64,000 nt of DNA from Devosia sp. Root436 (GCF_001426345.1 NZ_LMEM01000010.1:278135-342134), one strand, 5' to 3'. Counted from the stretch's first letter, positions 19,915 to 30,882 are shown. Program-made: numbers and translations. The notes: generated by a model from the letters alone, not told the origin.

Positions 19915-20445
19915 TCAGCGCGCCTTCTCGATCGCCGGCAATAGCTCCGTCTCAACCGCTTCCGGCGTCAATGGGCCGACATGCTTGAAGGTGATGACGC
20001 CCTGGGCATCGACCACGAAGGTTTCCGGCACGCCGTAGACGCCCCAGTCGATGGAAACGCGGCGGTCCCGGTCGGCGCCGACCGCGTCGTAGGGGTTGCC
20101 CAGTTCGGCGAGGAAGGCGCGGGCGTTTTCCGGGGCGTCGGACTGGTTGATGCCGAAGAGGCGGACGCCGCTGATATCCTTGAGCGCCACCAGCAACGGA
20201 TGCTCGTCGCGGCAGGGAATGCACCAGGAGGCAAAGACATTGACCACGGTGACTTCGCCCTTGAGGCTTGCTGTATCAAAGCCCGGCACGCCCAGGTCGG
20301 GCACTGCTTCCATGGCAAAGCCGGGGGCAGGCTTGTCGATCAGCACCGAGCGCACCAGCCCCGGATCGCGGTCGATGGAGAAGGCGAAGACGGCGACAAG
20401 CGCGATGAGCGCGACCAGCGGCAGGCCGAAAAGGACATAGCGCAT
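19915..20445 (-). CDS. ccmG: Cytochrome c maturation thioredoxin CcmG/DsbE
   Basis: Membrane-anchored periplasmic thioredoxin that reduces apocytochrome c before heme attachment. The 176-residue product has one N-terminal membrane anchor (residues 4-24) and a thioredoxin fold with FASWCIPCRDEHP (Cys75, Cys78) and the cis-Pro loop YGVPETFVVD. ATG 20445 overlaps the ccmD stop as TGATG. It is the last gene of the ccmABCDG operon. Confidence 0.96.
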   Translation of the reverse strand: MRYVLFGLPLVALIALVAVFAFSIDRDPGLVRSVLIDKPAPGFAMEAVPDLGVPGFDTASLKGEVTVVNVFASWCIPCRDEHPLLVALKDISGVRLFGINQSDAPENARAFLAELGNPYDAVGADRDRRVSIDWGVYGVPETFVVDAQGVITFKHVGPLTPEAVETELLPAIEKAR

Positions 20446-20588
20446 CAGCGGCGGGCTTCCAGCGCCGCGAGCTTTTTCGCGGTGGTGCGGGCATCGTACA
20501 GCGTCCAGCCTATGAGCCCGGCGACGCCGAGGGCGACGCCGATATAGGCCCAGACGATGAAGACGGCATGGGGTCCGAGGTCGATCAT
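20445..20588 (-). CDS. ccmD: Heme exporter protein CcmD
   Basis: A 47-residue single-pass membrane protein (MIDLGPHAVFIVWAYIGVAL at the start) with a basic cytoplasmic tail. CcmD stabilises and releases holo-CcmE from the CcmABC complex. It overlaps ccmC by four bases at its start and ccmG by one base at its end. Confidence 0.93.
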   Translation of the reverse strand: MIDLGPHAVFIVWAYIGVALGVAGLIGWTLYDARTTAKKLAALEARR

Positions 20589-21346
20589 GCACTCTCTCCC
20601 TGCGCGGCCCTGCGCTGCAAGGTCATCACCCGGCGGCGCTTGACCTCGGTATGCATGGCCTTGAGCTGCAGCGTGAGGAACAGGAAGGTGAAGGCGAAGA
20701 ACATGACGAAAAGCGGGGTCAGGATGGAGCCCGGCATTTTCGGACCATCCGCCCGGAAGACGCTGGCCGGCTGGTGCAGGGTGCTCCACCAATCGACCGA
20801 AAACTTGATGATCGGGATGTTGACTGCGCCGATCAGGGTGAAGACGGCGATGACGCGGGCGGCGCGCAACTGGTCGTCGAAGGCGCGCCACAGCGCGACG
20901 ATGCCGAGATAGATGAACAGCAGGACCAGCGTGGAGGTCATGCGGCCGTCCCATTCCCAGAACGTGCCCCAGGTCGGGCGGCCCCAGAGCGAGCCGGTGA
21001 AGAGGGCAAGGGCGGTGAACAGGGCGCCCAGCGGGGCGGCCGCTTTCATCGAGACGTCGGCCATGGGATGGCGCCAGACCAGCGTGCCCAGCGCCGAAAC
21101 GGCCATCACGCCATAGACGAACTGGCTGAGCCAGGCATTGGGAACATGGACATACATGATGCGCACGGTATCGCCCATCTGGTAGTCCGCGGGCGAGTTG
21201 AAGAAGGCGAAATAGAGCCCCCCCACGAACAGCAAAGCGGTGAGGATGGTCAGCGGCCACAGCAGGGGTTTCGTCCAGATGACGAATTGCCCCGGATGGG
21301 CGATCCGGCTCCACCAGCTCTGCTTGGATGTGGTGTCTATGCTCAT
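20585..21346 (-). CDS. ccmC: Heme exporter protein CcmC
   Basis: Six-pass membrane protein that loads heme onto CcmE. The 253-residue product contains the periplasmic tryptophan-rich motif WGRPTWGTFWEWDGRMTS and flanking histidines (YVHVPNAW and LHQPAS). I used ATG 21346; a TTG one codon earlier is possible. A palindromic repeat lies between it and ccmB upstream. Confidence 0.97.
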   Translation of the reverse strand: MSIDTTSKQSWWSRIAHPGQFVIWTKPLLWPLTILTALLFVGGLYFAFFNSPADYQMGDTVRIMYVHVPNAWLSQFVYGVMAVSALGTLVWRHPMADVSMKAAAPLGALFTALALFTGSLWGRPTWGTFWEWDGRMTSTLVLLFIYLGIVALWRAFDDQLRAARVIAVFTLIGAVNIPIIKFSVDWWSTLHQPASVFRADGPKMPGSILTPLFVMFFAFTFLFLTLQLKAMHTEVKRRRVMTLQRRAAQGESA

Positions 21347-21391
21347 CAACTCGGTGCTTCGGAATTGCAGGTCATGTCTTTCACCGACCGT

Positions 21392-21417
21392 GTCATTCCC
21401 GTGAAAGCGGGAATGAC
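21392..21417. repeat. Palindromic repeat inside the ccm operon
   Basis: A 10-bp stem, GTCATTCCCG and CGGGAATGAC, with a 6-base spacer sits in the 97-base gap between ccmB and ccmC. It belongs to the same family as 15398-15472. Confidence 0.8.
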
Positions 21418-21443
21418 GCCGTGAAGGCGTTACGCGACAATGC

Positions 21444-22097
21444 CTAATCTTCGGCCGAGCTTATCGCAAGGGCGGCGGCAAAGGGAGCCAGGGCCACCGC
21501 CATGAGGCTCAATGCCGCAAGAAACAGCATGGCGGCGGCGGATTGGGGGGCGGTGATGCTGCCGGTCCCGAAGATCAGCACGGGAATCGAGAGCGGCGCG
21601 ATGAGGATGGGGGCGATCAGTCCGCCCCGTCTTATCGCCACGGTCACCGCGGCTCCCACGGCGCCGAAGGCGGCCAGAGCGGGGGTGCCGACCAGCAGCG
21701 AAACCAGCATGCGCCAGAAGGTCGGCTCGTCCATGGCCAGCAGCATGGCGAGGAAGGGCGAGGCGACGATCAGCGGCAGCGCGGCGACCAGCCAGTGCGC
21801 AATCAATTTTGCGGCAATGGTGGCGCTTAGCGGGAGGTGGGCATGCCGCAGCAGGATCAGCGAGCCATCCTCGTGGTCGGGGCGGAACAGCCGGTCGAGC
21901 CCGAGCAGCATGGCGAGGAAGGCCGATATCCAGACGATGCCGGGGGCGATGCGGGCCAGCAATGCACGATCGGGGCCCACCGCGAAGGGCACGATGGCGC
22001 CGACGATGACGAAGAACAGCACCAGCGTCAGCACATCGCCGCCGCCGCGCAGAGCCAGGCGCAGTTCGCGCCTCAGCATGGCCCGGAAAGCGGTCAT
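21444..22097 (-). CDS. ccmB: Heme exporter protein CcmB
   Basis: Membrane subunit of the CcmAB transporter that releases holo-CcmE. The 217-residue product has about six hydrophobic segments, with the family start FRAMLRRELRLALRGGGD and LDRLFRPDHEDGSLILLRH. ATG 22097 overlaps the ccmA stop by four bases. Confidence 0.95.
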   Translation of the reverse strand: MTAFRAMLRRELRLALRGGGDVLTLVLFFVIVGAIVPFAVGPDRALLARIAPGIVWISAFLAMLLGLDRLFRPDHEDGSLILLRHAHLPLSATIAAKLIAHWLVAALPLIVASPFLAMLLAMDEPTFWRMLVSLLVGTPALAAFGAVGAAVTVAIRRGGLIAPILIAPLSIPVLIFGTGSITAPQSAAAMLFLAALSLMAVALAPFAAALAISSAED

Positions 22098-22729
22098 GGC
22101 CGGGCCCCCAGTACCATTGTTTCCATGCAGGCGGGGTCGGGCAGGGTAATGGGGTCGTGCGTCGCCGCGACGGCGATGCCGCCCATGGCCAGATGCCGCT
22201 CGATCAGCCGGGTCACCAGCTCGTGGCCTTCGCTGTCGAGCGCCGCGGTGGGCTCGTCCAGCAGCCAGAGCGGGCGCAGGCTGACCAGCAGCCGGGCCAA
22301 GGCAAGCCGCCGCGACTGGCCGGCCGAGAGATAGCCGGCATCGAGGGTGCCGAGACGACCCAGCCCGACCTCATCCAGGGCCCCGGCCACGGCCATGCCG
22401 GTGGCGCCATTGACCGCGGCCCAGAAGCCGAGATTTTCGGCCACGGTCAGCCGGGATTTGACCGCGTTGCGGTGGCCGCAATAGTGCAGGTTCGGGCCAG
22501 TTTCCGCGTCGGCGCCTTCGAGGGCGAAAGAACCCTCGAGCGGCGCGACGATGCCGGCCAGCGTCAGCAGCAAGGTGGTCTTGCCCGATCCATTGGGTCC
22601 GCGCAGCAGCAGGCAACGTCCGGGGCCCACCGCCAAGGTCAGGTCATGGGTCAGCGCCATGCCGCCGCGTCCGCAAACGAGGCCGGCGGCGCGCAGGGTC
22701 AGCGGGGGGAAGACTTGCCTTGACGTCAT
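22094..22729 (-). CDS. ccmA: Heme exporter ATP-binding protein CcmA
   Basis: ABC ATPase of the cytochrome c maturation system. Walker A is GPNGSGKT (residues 44-51), the signature is YLSAGQSRRLALARLL, and Walker B is LWLLDEPTAALD. I chose ATG 22729, which has a GAAGGGG ribosome site just upstream, over 22759, which has none. It is the first gene of the operon and divergent from acnA. Confidence 0.94.
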   Translation of the reverse strand: MTSRQVFPPLTLRAAGLVCGRGGMALTHDLTLAVGPGRCLLLRGPNGSGKTTLLLTLAGIVAPLEGSFALEGADAETGPNLHYCGHRNAVKSRLTVAENLGFWAAVNGATGMAVAGALDEVGLGRLGTLDAGYLSAGQSRRLALARLLVSLRPLWLLDEPTAALDSEGHELVTRLIERHLAMGGIAVAATHDPITLPDPACMETMVLGARP

Positions 22730-22900
22730 GACCCCTTCTCGTATTGAACCCAAGGTCACACTGGCAAGCCCATTCGTCTTTCTCTATAAGCCCTGATAGA
22801 TTGGAGTCATTCCAGGAAAGGCAGCGCTGTCGAGCGGTTTTCGGGTGGTTTGCCCGGACCGGCGCGCCTGCCGCAACCGAACAAGATTAGGGCGGAAACC

Positions 22901-25573
<2,673 letters not shown>

Positions 25574-25592
25574 CCGCCCGAATCATGAATGC

Positions 25593-25618
25593 AAAAGGCC
25601 CCGCATGCGGGGCCTTTT
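25593..25618. terminator. Bidirectional terminator after acnA
   Basis: Stem AAAAGGCCCCGC/GCGGGGCCTTTT with a 2-base centre lies 20 bases past the acnA stop. The T-run on plus and A-run on the left make it able to stop transcription from both acnA and the converging Fis-type gene. Confidence 0.9.
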
Positions 25619-25641
25619 CTTTGCGGTCCTGGCGGTGCGGT

Positions 25642-25845
25642 TCAGGGAATGGCGAAGCCGCGTTCGGAATAGTCGCGCAGCTTGTTGCGCAAGGTGCGGA
25701 TCGAAATGCCCAGGATAAAGGCGGCGTGGGTGCGGTTCCCCTCGGTCTGCCGCAAGGTGGCGAGAATCAGATTCAGTTCGACGTCGGCGACGGCTAATCC
25801 CACCAGAGCCTCGGCGGCCGAGATATCGGGATTGAAGTCCTGCAT
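25642..25845 (-). CDS. Small Fis-type helix-turn-helix protein
   Basis: A 67-residue protein that is essentially one Fis/HTH_8 DNA-binding domain. After about 20 residues it reads VELNLILATLRQTEGNRTHA and then a recognition helix in LGISIRTLRNKLRDY. This matches the C-terminal domain of NtrC/FlbD-type activators, but there is no AAA+ or receiver domain. It may be a stand-alone nucleoid or regulatory protein, or a relic of an activator. It converges on acnA. Confidence 0.8.
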   Translation of the reverse strand: MQDFNPDISAAEALVGLAVADVELNLILATLRQTEGNRTHAAFILGISIRTLRNKLRDYSERGFAIP

Positions 25846-26005
25846 GTCACATCACTTTCTGAGCCCCCAAGTCCTGCTCAGAATACCCTCAGCATTCCCC
25901 CCAATGGTTAACCAAAGATAAATATCACGCAGTGGGACGGCAAATGCCGTCTCTCACCCTCTTTTGACTGGCGGGGTTCGGCTGGCCCGGCTTACAACCT
26001 TGCCC

Positions 26006-26746
26006 ATGATTTCAAGACCCCTGCTTGGCCCCGCCCTCGGCATTGTCGCGCTCGCCACCCTGGTCCATCCGGCCGGGGCCGAGAGCATGCGCGCGCGCCC
26101 CAAAGCGGTGGTGGAGCTGTTCACCAGCCAGGGTTGCGCCCAGTGCCCGCCCGCCGATGCGCTGCTGACGGGGCTGGCCGAGGAAGGCGACGTGGTGGCG
26201 CTGGCCTATCACGTCGACTACTGGGACTATGTGGGCTGGGAAGACACGTTCGGCGACCAGGATTATTCGGACCGCCAGCGCGCCTATGCCAAGAGCTGGG
26301 GCTCGTCGCGCATCTATACGCCGCAGATGGTGGTCAACGGCGCCAAGGGCGTGGTCGGTTCGCGCCGCAGCGAGGTGCATGGCGCGCTCGATGGCGTCGC
26401 CGCCCTGCCGCTGGCGGTCGAAATTTCCCGCGATGGCGACATGCTCAAGGTGGCCATTCCGCCCGATCGCACCCTCGGGGATGCGGTCGTCTGGATGGTC
26501 AGCTATCTCGACCGGGCGGATGTGACCATCGAGAAGGGCGAAAATGCCGGCAAGTCCATGGTCTATACGCAGGTGGTGACCGGGCGCCAGGCGCTGGGCA
26601 TGTGGGAAAGCGCCACCGGCGCCGATCTCAAGCTGCCGCTGCCCGAACTGCTCAGCGCAGGCAGCACCGGCATCGCGGTGATCGTGCAGCAGGAGCGCAA
26701 CGGGCTGCCCGGCCCCATTCTGGGCGCGGCGACCTACGAGCGCTAG
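26006..26746 (+). CDS. DUF1223 secreted thioredoxin-fold protein
   Basis: A 246-residue protein with a signal peptide (residues 1-25, cut near AGAES). The DUF1223 domain opens with VVELFTSQGCAQCPPADALL, where Cys44 and Cys47 form a redox-type CxxC. YWDYVGWEDTF and YTPQMVVNG are also family-typical. Its partner is unknown. I used ATG 26006, since the residues before it have no signal-like character. Confidence 0.86.
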   Translation: MISRPLLGPALGIVALATLVHPAGAESMRARPKAVVELFTSQGCAQCPPADALLTGLAEEGDVVALAYHVDYWDYVGWEDTFGDQDYSDRQRAYAKSWGSSRIYTPQMVVNGAKGVVGSRRSEVHGALDGVAALPLAVEISRDGDMLKVAIPPDRTLGDAVVWMVSYLDRADVTIEKGENAGKSMVYTQVVTGRQALGMWESATGADLKLPLPELLSAGSTGIAVIVQQERNGLPGPILGAATYER

Positions 26747-27069
26747 AGCATGTCTGCCAAAAGTGGCCTGGGTTCTGGGGGCAAAGACAAAAACAGGTCC
26801 TGTCCGGCACAAAAAAGTCCCGCCCCTGGGGGCAGGGACGGGAAGGTCTGACTGGTCAACTCAATATAGGGCGGCTGGCACCCAGGCTTCTGGGTTTGGG
26901 GGCTCGGTCGGCCCGGATGCCAGCCACTGGAGGCAATGATGGGACGATGCCGGACCATTCTGGCGCGTTCACGGACAAACTGTGACCGAATTGGGGTTTT
27001 TGCGTCCTGCCATCTCGCGCTTGCATCCGCCCGCAAATCCCGCAATCATGACAGTATGTTGACACGGAG
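26747..27069. other. Gene-free interval with candidate sRNA
   Basis: No convincing protein gene lies in these 323 bases. The right-to-left strand has stable hairpins and an intrinsic terminator (see the ncRNA entry). An open frame of 100 codons at 26743-27045 on the minus strand ends inside the terminator region and looks random in composition. Confidence 0.6.
26811..26990 (-). ncRNA. Candidate small RNA with intrinsic terminator
   Basis: Read on the minus strand, an imperfect 11-bp stem (26819-26843, TCCCGTCCCTG pairing with CAGGGGCGGGA) is followed by six T residues, a strong intrinsic terminator with no minus-strand protein gene before it. Upstream, GGCTGGCA pairs with TGCCAGCC (26873-26927 on the plus strand) and encloses a CCCAG/CTGGG hairpin. 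The 5' end is a guess; no clear promoter was found. It does not match 6S, tmRNA or SRP RNA as I know them. Confidence 0.5.
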
Positions 27070-27471
27070 TTGATCCGACCGGTGCAGGGCCGCACGCCGA
27101 ACGACAAGACCGTCAGTCTTTCGCTGGTCCATGCCGGCGATGCGCCATTGAGCCCGGCGCCTGCCAGGATCCCCGCCATCGTCGCCTTTGACCGCAGGGA
27201 ATTGCAGCTGATCCTCAGCGTCTATGGCCGCAAGGTCGGGCTGGGGGAGTGGCGCGACTATGCCATGGACTTTTTGCGCGAGCGGGCAGTGTTTTCCATC
27301 TATGCCCGCATGTCGGAGCGGCCGCTCTTCATCGTGGAAAAGACGCCACGCCTGCGCAACCGGCAGGGACAATATGCGGTGACCAACCAGCAGGGCCGCA
27401 TTCTCAAGCGCGGCCACGACCTGGCTCTGGTGCTGCGCGTGCTCGATCCGAAACTGGCGGTGGTGGGGTGA
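27070..27471 (+). CDS. DUF2794 protein
   Basis: A 133-residue protein with the DUF2794 core FDRRELQLILSVYGRKVGLG, EWRDYAMDFLRERAVFSI and the terminal KRGHDLALVLRVLDPKL. Function unknown; widespread in alphaproteobacteria. No ATG is available: TTG 27070 is the first possible start after an in-frame stop at 27049, and GTG 27082 is an alternative. Its stop overlaps the next gene by four bases. Confidence 0.85.
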   Translation: MIRPVQGRTPNDKTVSLSLVHAGDAPLSPAPARIPAIVAFDRRELQLILSVYGRKVGLGEWRDYAMDFLRERAVFSIYARMSERPLFIVEKTPRLRNRQGQYAVTNQQGRILKRGHDLALVLRVLDPKLAVVG

Positions 27472-27941
27472 ACCCCGTCATCCGCCCGGCAAGGGAAGCG
27501 GATGTGCCTGATATGAGCCGGGTCCTGATCGCTTCCATCACCGAGCTTTGCGCTGCCGACCACGAAAACAGGCCTGAACGGCTGGCATCCTGGACGGCCA
27601 ACAAGACGCCGGATGGCGTAAAGGCCATGTTTGCTCAGCCCGGACTGTCGCTGCTGGTAGGAGAGCTGGATGGCCAGGTCGTGGCGGTCGGCGCGACAAT
27701 CCCGGCCAAGGGGGAGATCGCGCTCAACTATGTCGATCCGGCTGCGCGCTTCCGCGGTGTCAGCAAGGCACTGCTGTCGGCGATGGAATACGGGTTGCTG
27801 CGGCAAAGCGTGGCCGAGGCTCGCCTCACCAGCACGATCACGGCGCGCGCCTTCTACCATGCTGCCGGCTGGATCGACGATGACGCCAGGGTGGCCTGCC
27901 AGGGTGGCGAGGGCTATCGGATGCGCAAGCGGCTCGCCTAG
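27468..27941 (+). CDS. GNAT family N-acetyltransferase
   Basis: A 157-residue protein starting at GTG 27468, coupled to the DUF2794 stop (GTGA). It shows the GNAT layout: IRPAREADVPDMSRVL, the beta4 region GEIALNYVDPAARFRGVSKA with the acetyl-CoA loop RFRGVS, and the terminal FYHAAGW. The substrate cannot be told from sequence. It overlaps the converging acetyltransferase gene by four bases. Confidence 0.85.
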   Translation: MNPVIRPAREADVPDMSRVLIASITELCAADHENRPERLASWTANKTPDGVKAMFAQPGLSLLVGELDGQVVAVGATIPAKGEIALNYVDPAARFRGVSKALLSAMEYGLLRQSVAEARLTSTITARAFYHAAGWIDDDARVACQGGEGYRMRKRLA

Positions 27942-28438
27942 AGCGCCAGCTGCATATGCACGATGTCGAGCCAGCGGTCGAACTTGAAGCCGAGGGCTTC
28001 GTGGCGGCCGATATGGCGGAAGCCGAGCTTTTCATGCAGGCGGATCGAGCCGGTGCCTTCGGCGGTGATGACGGCGATCATCTGCTTGAAGCCGAAGGCG
28101 CGGGACTGGCTGATGACTTCGCCCAGCATGGCTGAGCCGAGGCCGCGGCCCTGCGCGTCGGGCGCGCAATAGACCGAGTTCTCGCAGGTGAAACGGTAGG
28201 CCGGGCGGGGCCGGTAGACGGAGGCATAGCTATAGCCGAGCAGGGCGCCATCATTGCCCTCCGCCATGACAATTGGATGTCCGAGAGCGAGAATGTGCCC
28301 GAATTTTTCGGCCATGAAATCCTCGCCAGGTGCCTCCAGGTCGAAAGTAGCAACCGAGTTGTACACGTAGTGCCGGTAGATCGCGGTGATGGCTGGCACG
28401 TCGGACCACTGGAAGGGGCGCAGGCGATGATCGGGCAC
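27938..28438 (-). CDS. GNAT N-acetyltransferase, phosphinothricin acetyltransferase-like
   Basis: A 166-residue acetyltransferase with LRPFQWSDVPAITAIYRHYV, ENSVYCAPDAQGRGLGSAML (acetyl-CoA loop QGRGLG) and HEKLGFRHIG. It resembles the PAT/Bar and YncA group that acetylates amino-acid-like amines. I chose GTG 28438 over the ATG at 28504, because the 66 bases between them contain the intrinsic terminator of the upstream bax-inhibitor-like gene. Confidence 0.84.
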   Translation of the reverse strand: MPDHRLRPFQWSDVPAITAIYRHYVYNSVATFDLEAPGEDFMAEKFGHILALGHPIVMAEGNDGALLGYSYASVYRPRPAYRFTCENSVYCAPDAQGRGLGSAMLGEVISQSRAFGFKQMIAVITAEGTGSIRLHEKLGFRHIGRHEALGFKFDRWLDIVHMQLAL

Positions 28439-28455
28439 GGCGAAGTTCCGGGGCA

Positions 28456-28490
28456 AAGAAAAGGACCGCAACCCTTTTAGGCTGCGGCCC
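28456..28490 (-). terminator. Intrinsic terminator of the Bax-inhibitor-like gene
   Basis: On the minus strand CCGCAGCC pairs with GGTTGCGG around a 6-base loop and is followed by TCCTTTTCTTT. It lies about 55 bases beyond the stop at 28542. Confidence 0.8.
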
Positions 28491-28541
28491 CCGATATCGT
28501 CCAACCAAATTGCTTGATCGCTCGATCAAGGCTTCCGTTGC

Positions 28542-29312
28542 TTACTCGCGATTGCCGAACAGGCGGAGCAGCATCAGGAACAGGTTGATGAAGTCGAGAT
28601 AGAGGCTCAGGGCGCCCATGATGGCGCCCTTGGCCAGCACGTCGGCGCCGAAGGACTCCGAGTAGCCTTCCTTGATCTTCTGCGTGTCGTAGGCGGTGAG
28701 GCCCACGAAGATCAGCACGCCGACCGCCGAGATGGCGAATTCGAGCATGGAGGACTGCATGAAGATATTGACCACCGAGGCGATGATCAGGCCGATCAGG
28801 CCCATCATCAGGAAGCTGCCCATCTGGGTCAGGTCACGCTTGGTGGTGTAACCATAAAGGCTCATGGCACCGAAGGTCGCGGCAGTGATGAAGAACACCT
28901 TGGCGATCGAGGCGTCGGTATAGACCAGGAAGATGGAGCTCAGCGACACGCCCATGATGGCGGCAAAGGCCCAGAAAACACCCTGTGCGGCCGGCACGGA
29001 GAGCTTGTTGATGCCGAAGCTCAGCACCAGCACGAAGGCCAGCGGAGCGAGCATCACCACCCATTGCAGCGGGCTTGCATAGAGCAGGTAGCCCCACTGG
29101 GTGACCAGCTGGCCATTGGCGAGCTGGCCGACGGCGGCGTTCGGATCAGTGGTGATGGCGGCGGCGGCGGCGAACCAGGCGGCAAGCCCGGTCACAACCA
29201 GGCCGACCCCCATGTAATTGTAGACGCGCAGCATGTAACTGCGCAGGCCCTCGTCCACGGCCAAGGCCGAGCCGGCCCGCGCACCGAGGGTCTGACGGTC
29301 ATATTCAGCCAT
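28542..29312 (-). CDS. Bax inhibitor-1/YccA family membrane protein
   Basis: A 256-residue inner-membrane protein with about seven hydrophobic segments. It has the UPF0005 signature region FVGLTAYDTQKIKEGY near the C-terminus and ALSLYLDFINLFLMLLRLFG. E. coli YccA modulates the FtsH protease; other members conduct calcium. I used ATG 29312 (MAEYDRQTLG), not the longer reading from 29363. Confidence 0.93.
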   Translation of the reverse strand: MAEYDRQTLGARAGSALAVDEGLRSYMLRVYNYMGVGLVVTGLAAWFAAAAAITTDPNAAVGQLANGQLVTQWGYLLYASPLQWVVMLAPLAFVLVLSFGINKLSVPAAQGVFWAFAAIMGVSLSSIFLVYTDASIAKVFFITAATFGAMSLYGYTTKRDLTQMGSFLMMGLIGLIIASVVNIFMQSSMLEFAISAVGVLIFVGLTAYDTQKIKEGYSESFGADVLAKGAIMGALSLYLDFINLFLMLLRLFGNRE

Positions 29313-29514
29313 AGTCGGTTTCCTTTCCCAATTGACGCGGTCTCTTCTACCGCCGGTGGGCATTGGTTGCCACTTGATGATGCAATATGGATGCGGGACC
29401 AGTTGTTTACAAGTGATCTCGCCGGGCTGCGACGAATGGGCTGGCCACGGGTTTGGTCTGTGTTACGGTCGAGGTCGAATCGCGTGTTGAAATCCTGATG
29501 AAGAGGAGGGCCCC

Positions 29515-30054
29515 ATGCCCCGGCTCTTTACCGGCCTCGAAATACCGGCCGATGTTGGATTTGCGCTTTCCCTCAAGCGCGGAGGCCTTGCCGGCGCCCG
29601 CTGGATCGATGCGGAAAACTATCACATTACCTTGAGATTCATCGGCGATGTCGATCATCAGACCGCCGACGAGGTGGCCGACAGCCTCGACCGGCTGTCC
29701 AATTCGCTGCGCTTTTCGGTGCGGCTGACCCATCTGGGCAGCTTTGGCGGCGACAAGCCGCGGGCGCTCTATGCCGGGGTGGAGCCGAGCGAGCAGCTGA
29801 GCCGCCTGCAGGCCGCGCAGGAGCGGGTGTTGCAGCGGGCCGGCCTGCCGCCCGACGGGCGAAAATTCGTGCCGCATGTGTCGCTGGCGCGATTGCGCGG
29901 CTGCAGTGCCGCCGAACTGGCCCGCTTCATGGCCGAGGCCGGCCGCTTCGAGCCGCTGAGTTTCCCCATCGGCCGCTTTGTGCTGTTTTCGAGCAAGGAT
30001 TCGGTGGGCGGCGGCCCCTATGTGGTGGAACAGAGCTATCCCTTGGCTGCGTAA
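29515..30054 (+). CDS. thpR: RNA 2',3'-cyclic phosphodiesterase
   Basis: A 179-residue 2H phosphoesterase (LigT/ThpR). Both HxTx-type motifs are present: HITL (His37, Thr39) and HVSL (His121, Ser123). The N-terminus MPRLFTGLEIP and the LLxxLG-like LTHLGSFGG are family-typical. It probably hydrolyses 2',3'-cyclic phosphates at RNA ends. An AGGAGG-like site precedes the ATG. Confidence 0.94.
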   Translation: MPRLFTGLEIPADVGFALSLKRGGLAGARWIDAENYHITLRFIGDVDHQTADEVADSLDRLSNSLRFSVRLTHLGSFGGDKPRALYAGVEPSEQLSRLQAAQERVLQRAGLPPDGRKFVPHVSLARLRGCSAAELARFMAEAGRFEPLSFPIGRFVLFSSKDSVGGGPYVVEQSYPLAA

Positions 30055-30290
30055 GCGTGCTGCTGGCGGCCCGATCACAGTCTTGCCGCCATCAACACAT
30101 TGTTAACCCTGACGGCGCAAACCGGAAGCAGCGCGGCCCGGCCCGTCAAATTGCCGCCGTGATTGACTCGCAGTTGAAGCAAATGCACGCGAACGTGGCG
30201 GCGTTTGACTTTCTGGTAACCATGTCTGGGGCAGAGTTTGCGGGCAGCTCACCCCAGAATGGGATCTTCGAGACAAAGGATGAATTGGCG

Positions 30291-30812
30291 ATGACGACGA
30301 AAACCGGTGGCCTTGCACTCGGGCTCGCGGTCGGCGCGATCATAGCTCTGGCGCCTGCCGCGCAGGCACAGCAGGCGACCGAGCTCGGCACTTTCAACGC
30401 CTGGACCGCCTGGCAGGCGACGGACGCGTCCGGCATGATCTGCTATGTTTCGGCGACGCCGCAGGCCAGCGAACCGGCCGGCGCCAACCGCGATCCGATC
30501 CACTTCATGATCATCCACCGCAAGGGCATGGGCACCAAGAACGAGGTGCAGACCATTATCGGCTATCCGTTCAACACGACCGATGCCAAGGCCAGCGCCA
30601 CGGTCGACGGCAAGGCCTATCCCATGGTCACCGAAGGTTCGGCCGCCTGGCTGGCTTCCACCGGCGACGAAGGCGGGTTCGTGCAGGCCTTCAAGGCGGG
30701 CAGCAGCCTCGTCATTCGTGGCACCAGCCAGCGCGGCACCAATACGGTCGATACCTATTCGCTCTCGGGCGCGACCGCGGCGATGAACGCCATCGACGCC
30801 GCCTGCAAGTGA
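30291..30812 (+). CDS. IalB-like secreted protein, copy 1
   Basis: A 173-residue exported protein with a signal peptide cut after AAQAQ (about residue 24). The mature part has WTAWQATDASGMICYV and ends TYSLSGATAAMNAIDAACK, with a Cys pair likely forming a disulphide. It belongs to the invasion-associated locus B group; in free-living relatives the role is unknown. The next gene encodes a clear paralogue. Confidence 0.83.
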   Translation: MTTKTGGLALGLAVGAIIALAPAAQAQQATELGTFNAWTAWQATDASGMICYVSATPQASEPAGANRDPIHFMIIHRKGMGTKNEVQTIIGYPFNTTDAKASATVDGKAYPMVTEGSAAWLASTGDEGGFVQAFKAGSSLVIRGTSQRGTNTVDTYSLSGATAAMNAIDAACK

Positions 30813-30851
30813 TTTTTGGGTTGCTCCGCCGGGGCAATCAGCCATATCTGA

Positions 30852-30882
30852 GGCGACGGGCCGGCAAGGCCCGCGCCTTTTT
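30852..30882 (+). terminator. Terminator between the two IalB-like genes
   Basis: GGCGACGGGCC pairs with GGCCCGCGCC (one bulged A) around a GGCAA loop and is followed by TTTTTC. It lies 40 bases past copy 1 and 19 bases before copy 2. Confidence 0.82.

Noticed and set aside
26743-27045. 100-codon minus-strand frame in the candidate sRNA region
   Set aside because: No ribosome site or motif, and it reads through the hairpins and terminator; an RNA explanation fits better.
26811-27060. Identification of the candidate sRNA as 6S or SRP RNA
   Set aside because: The SRP signature loop (GGAAG with AGCAG) and the long bulged rod of 6S RNA are not visible.
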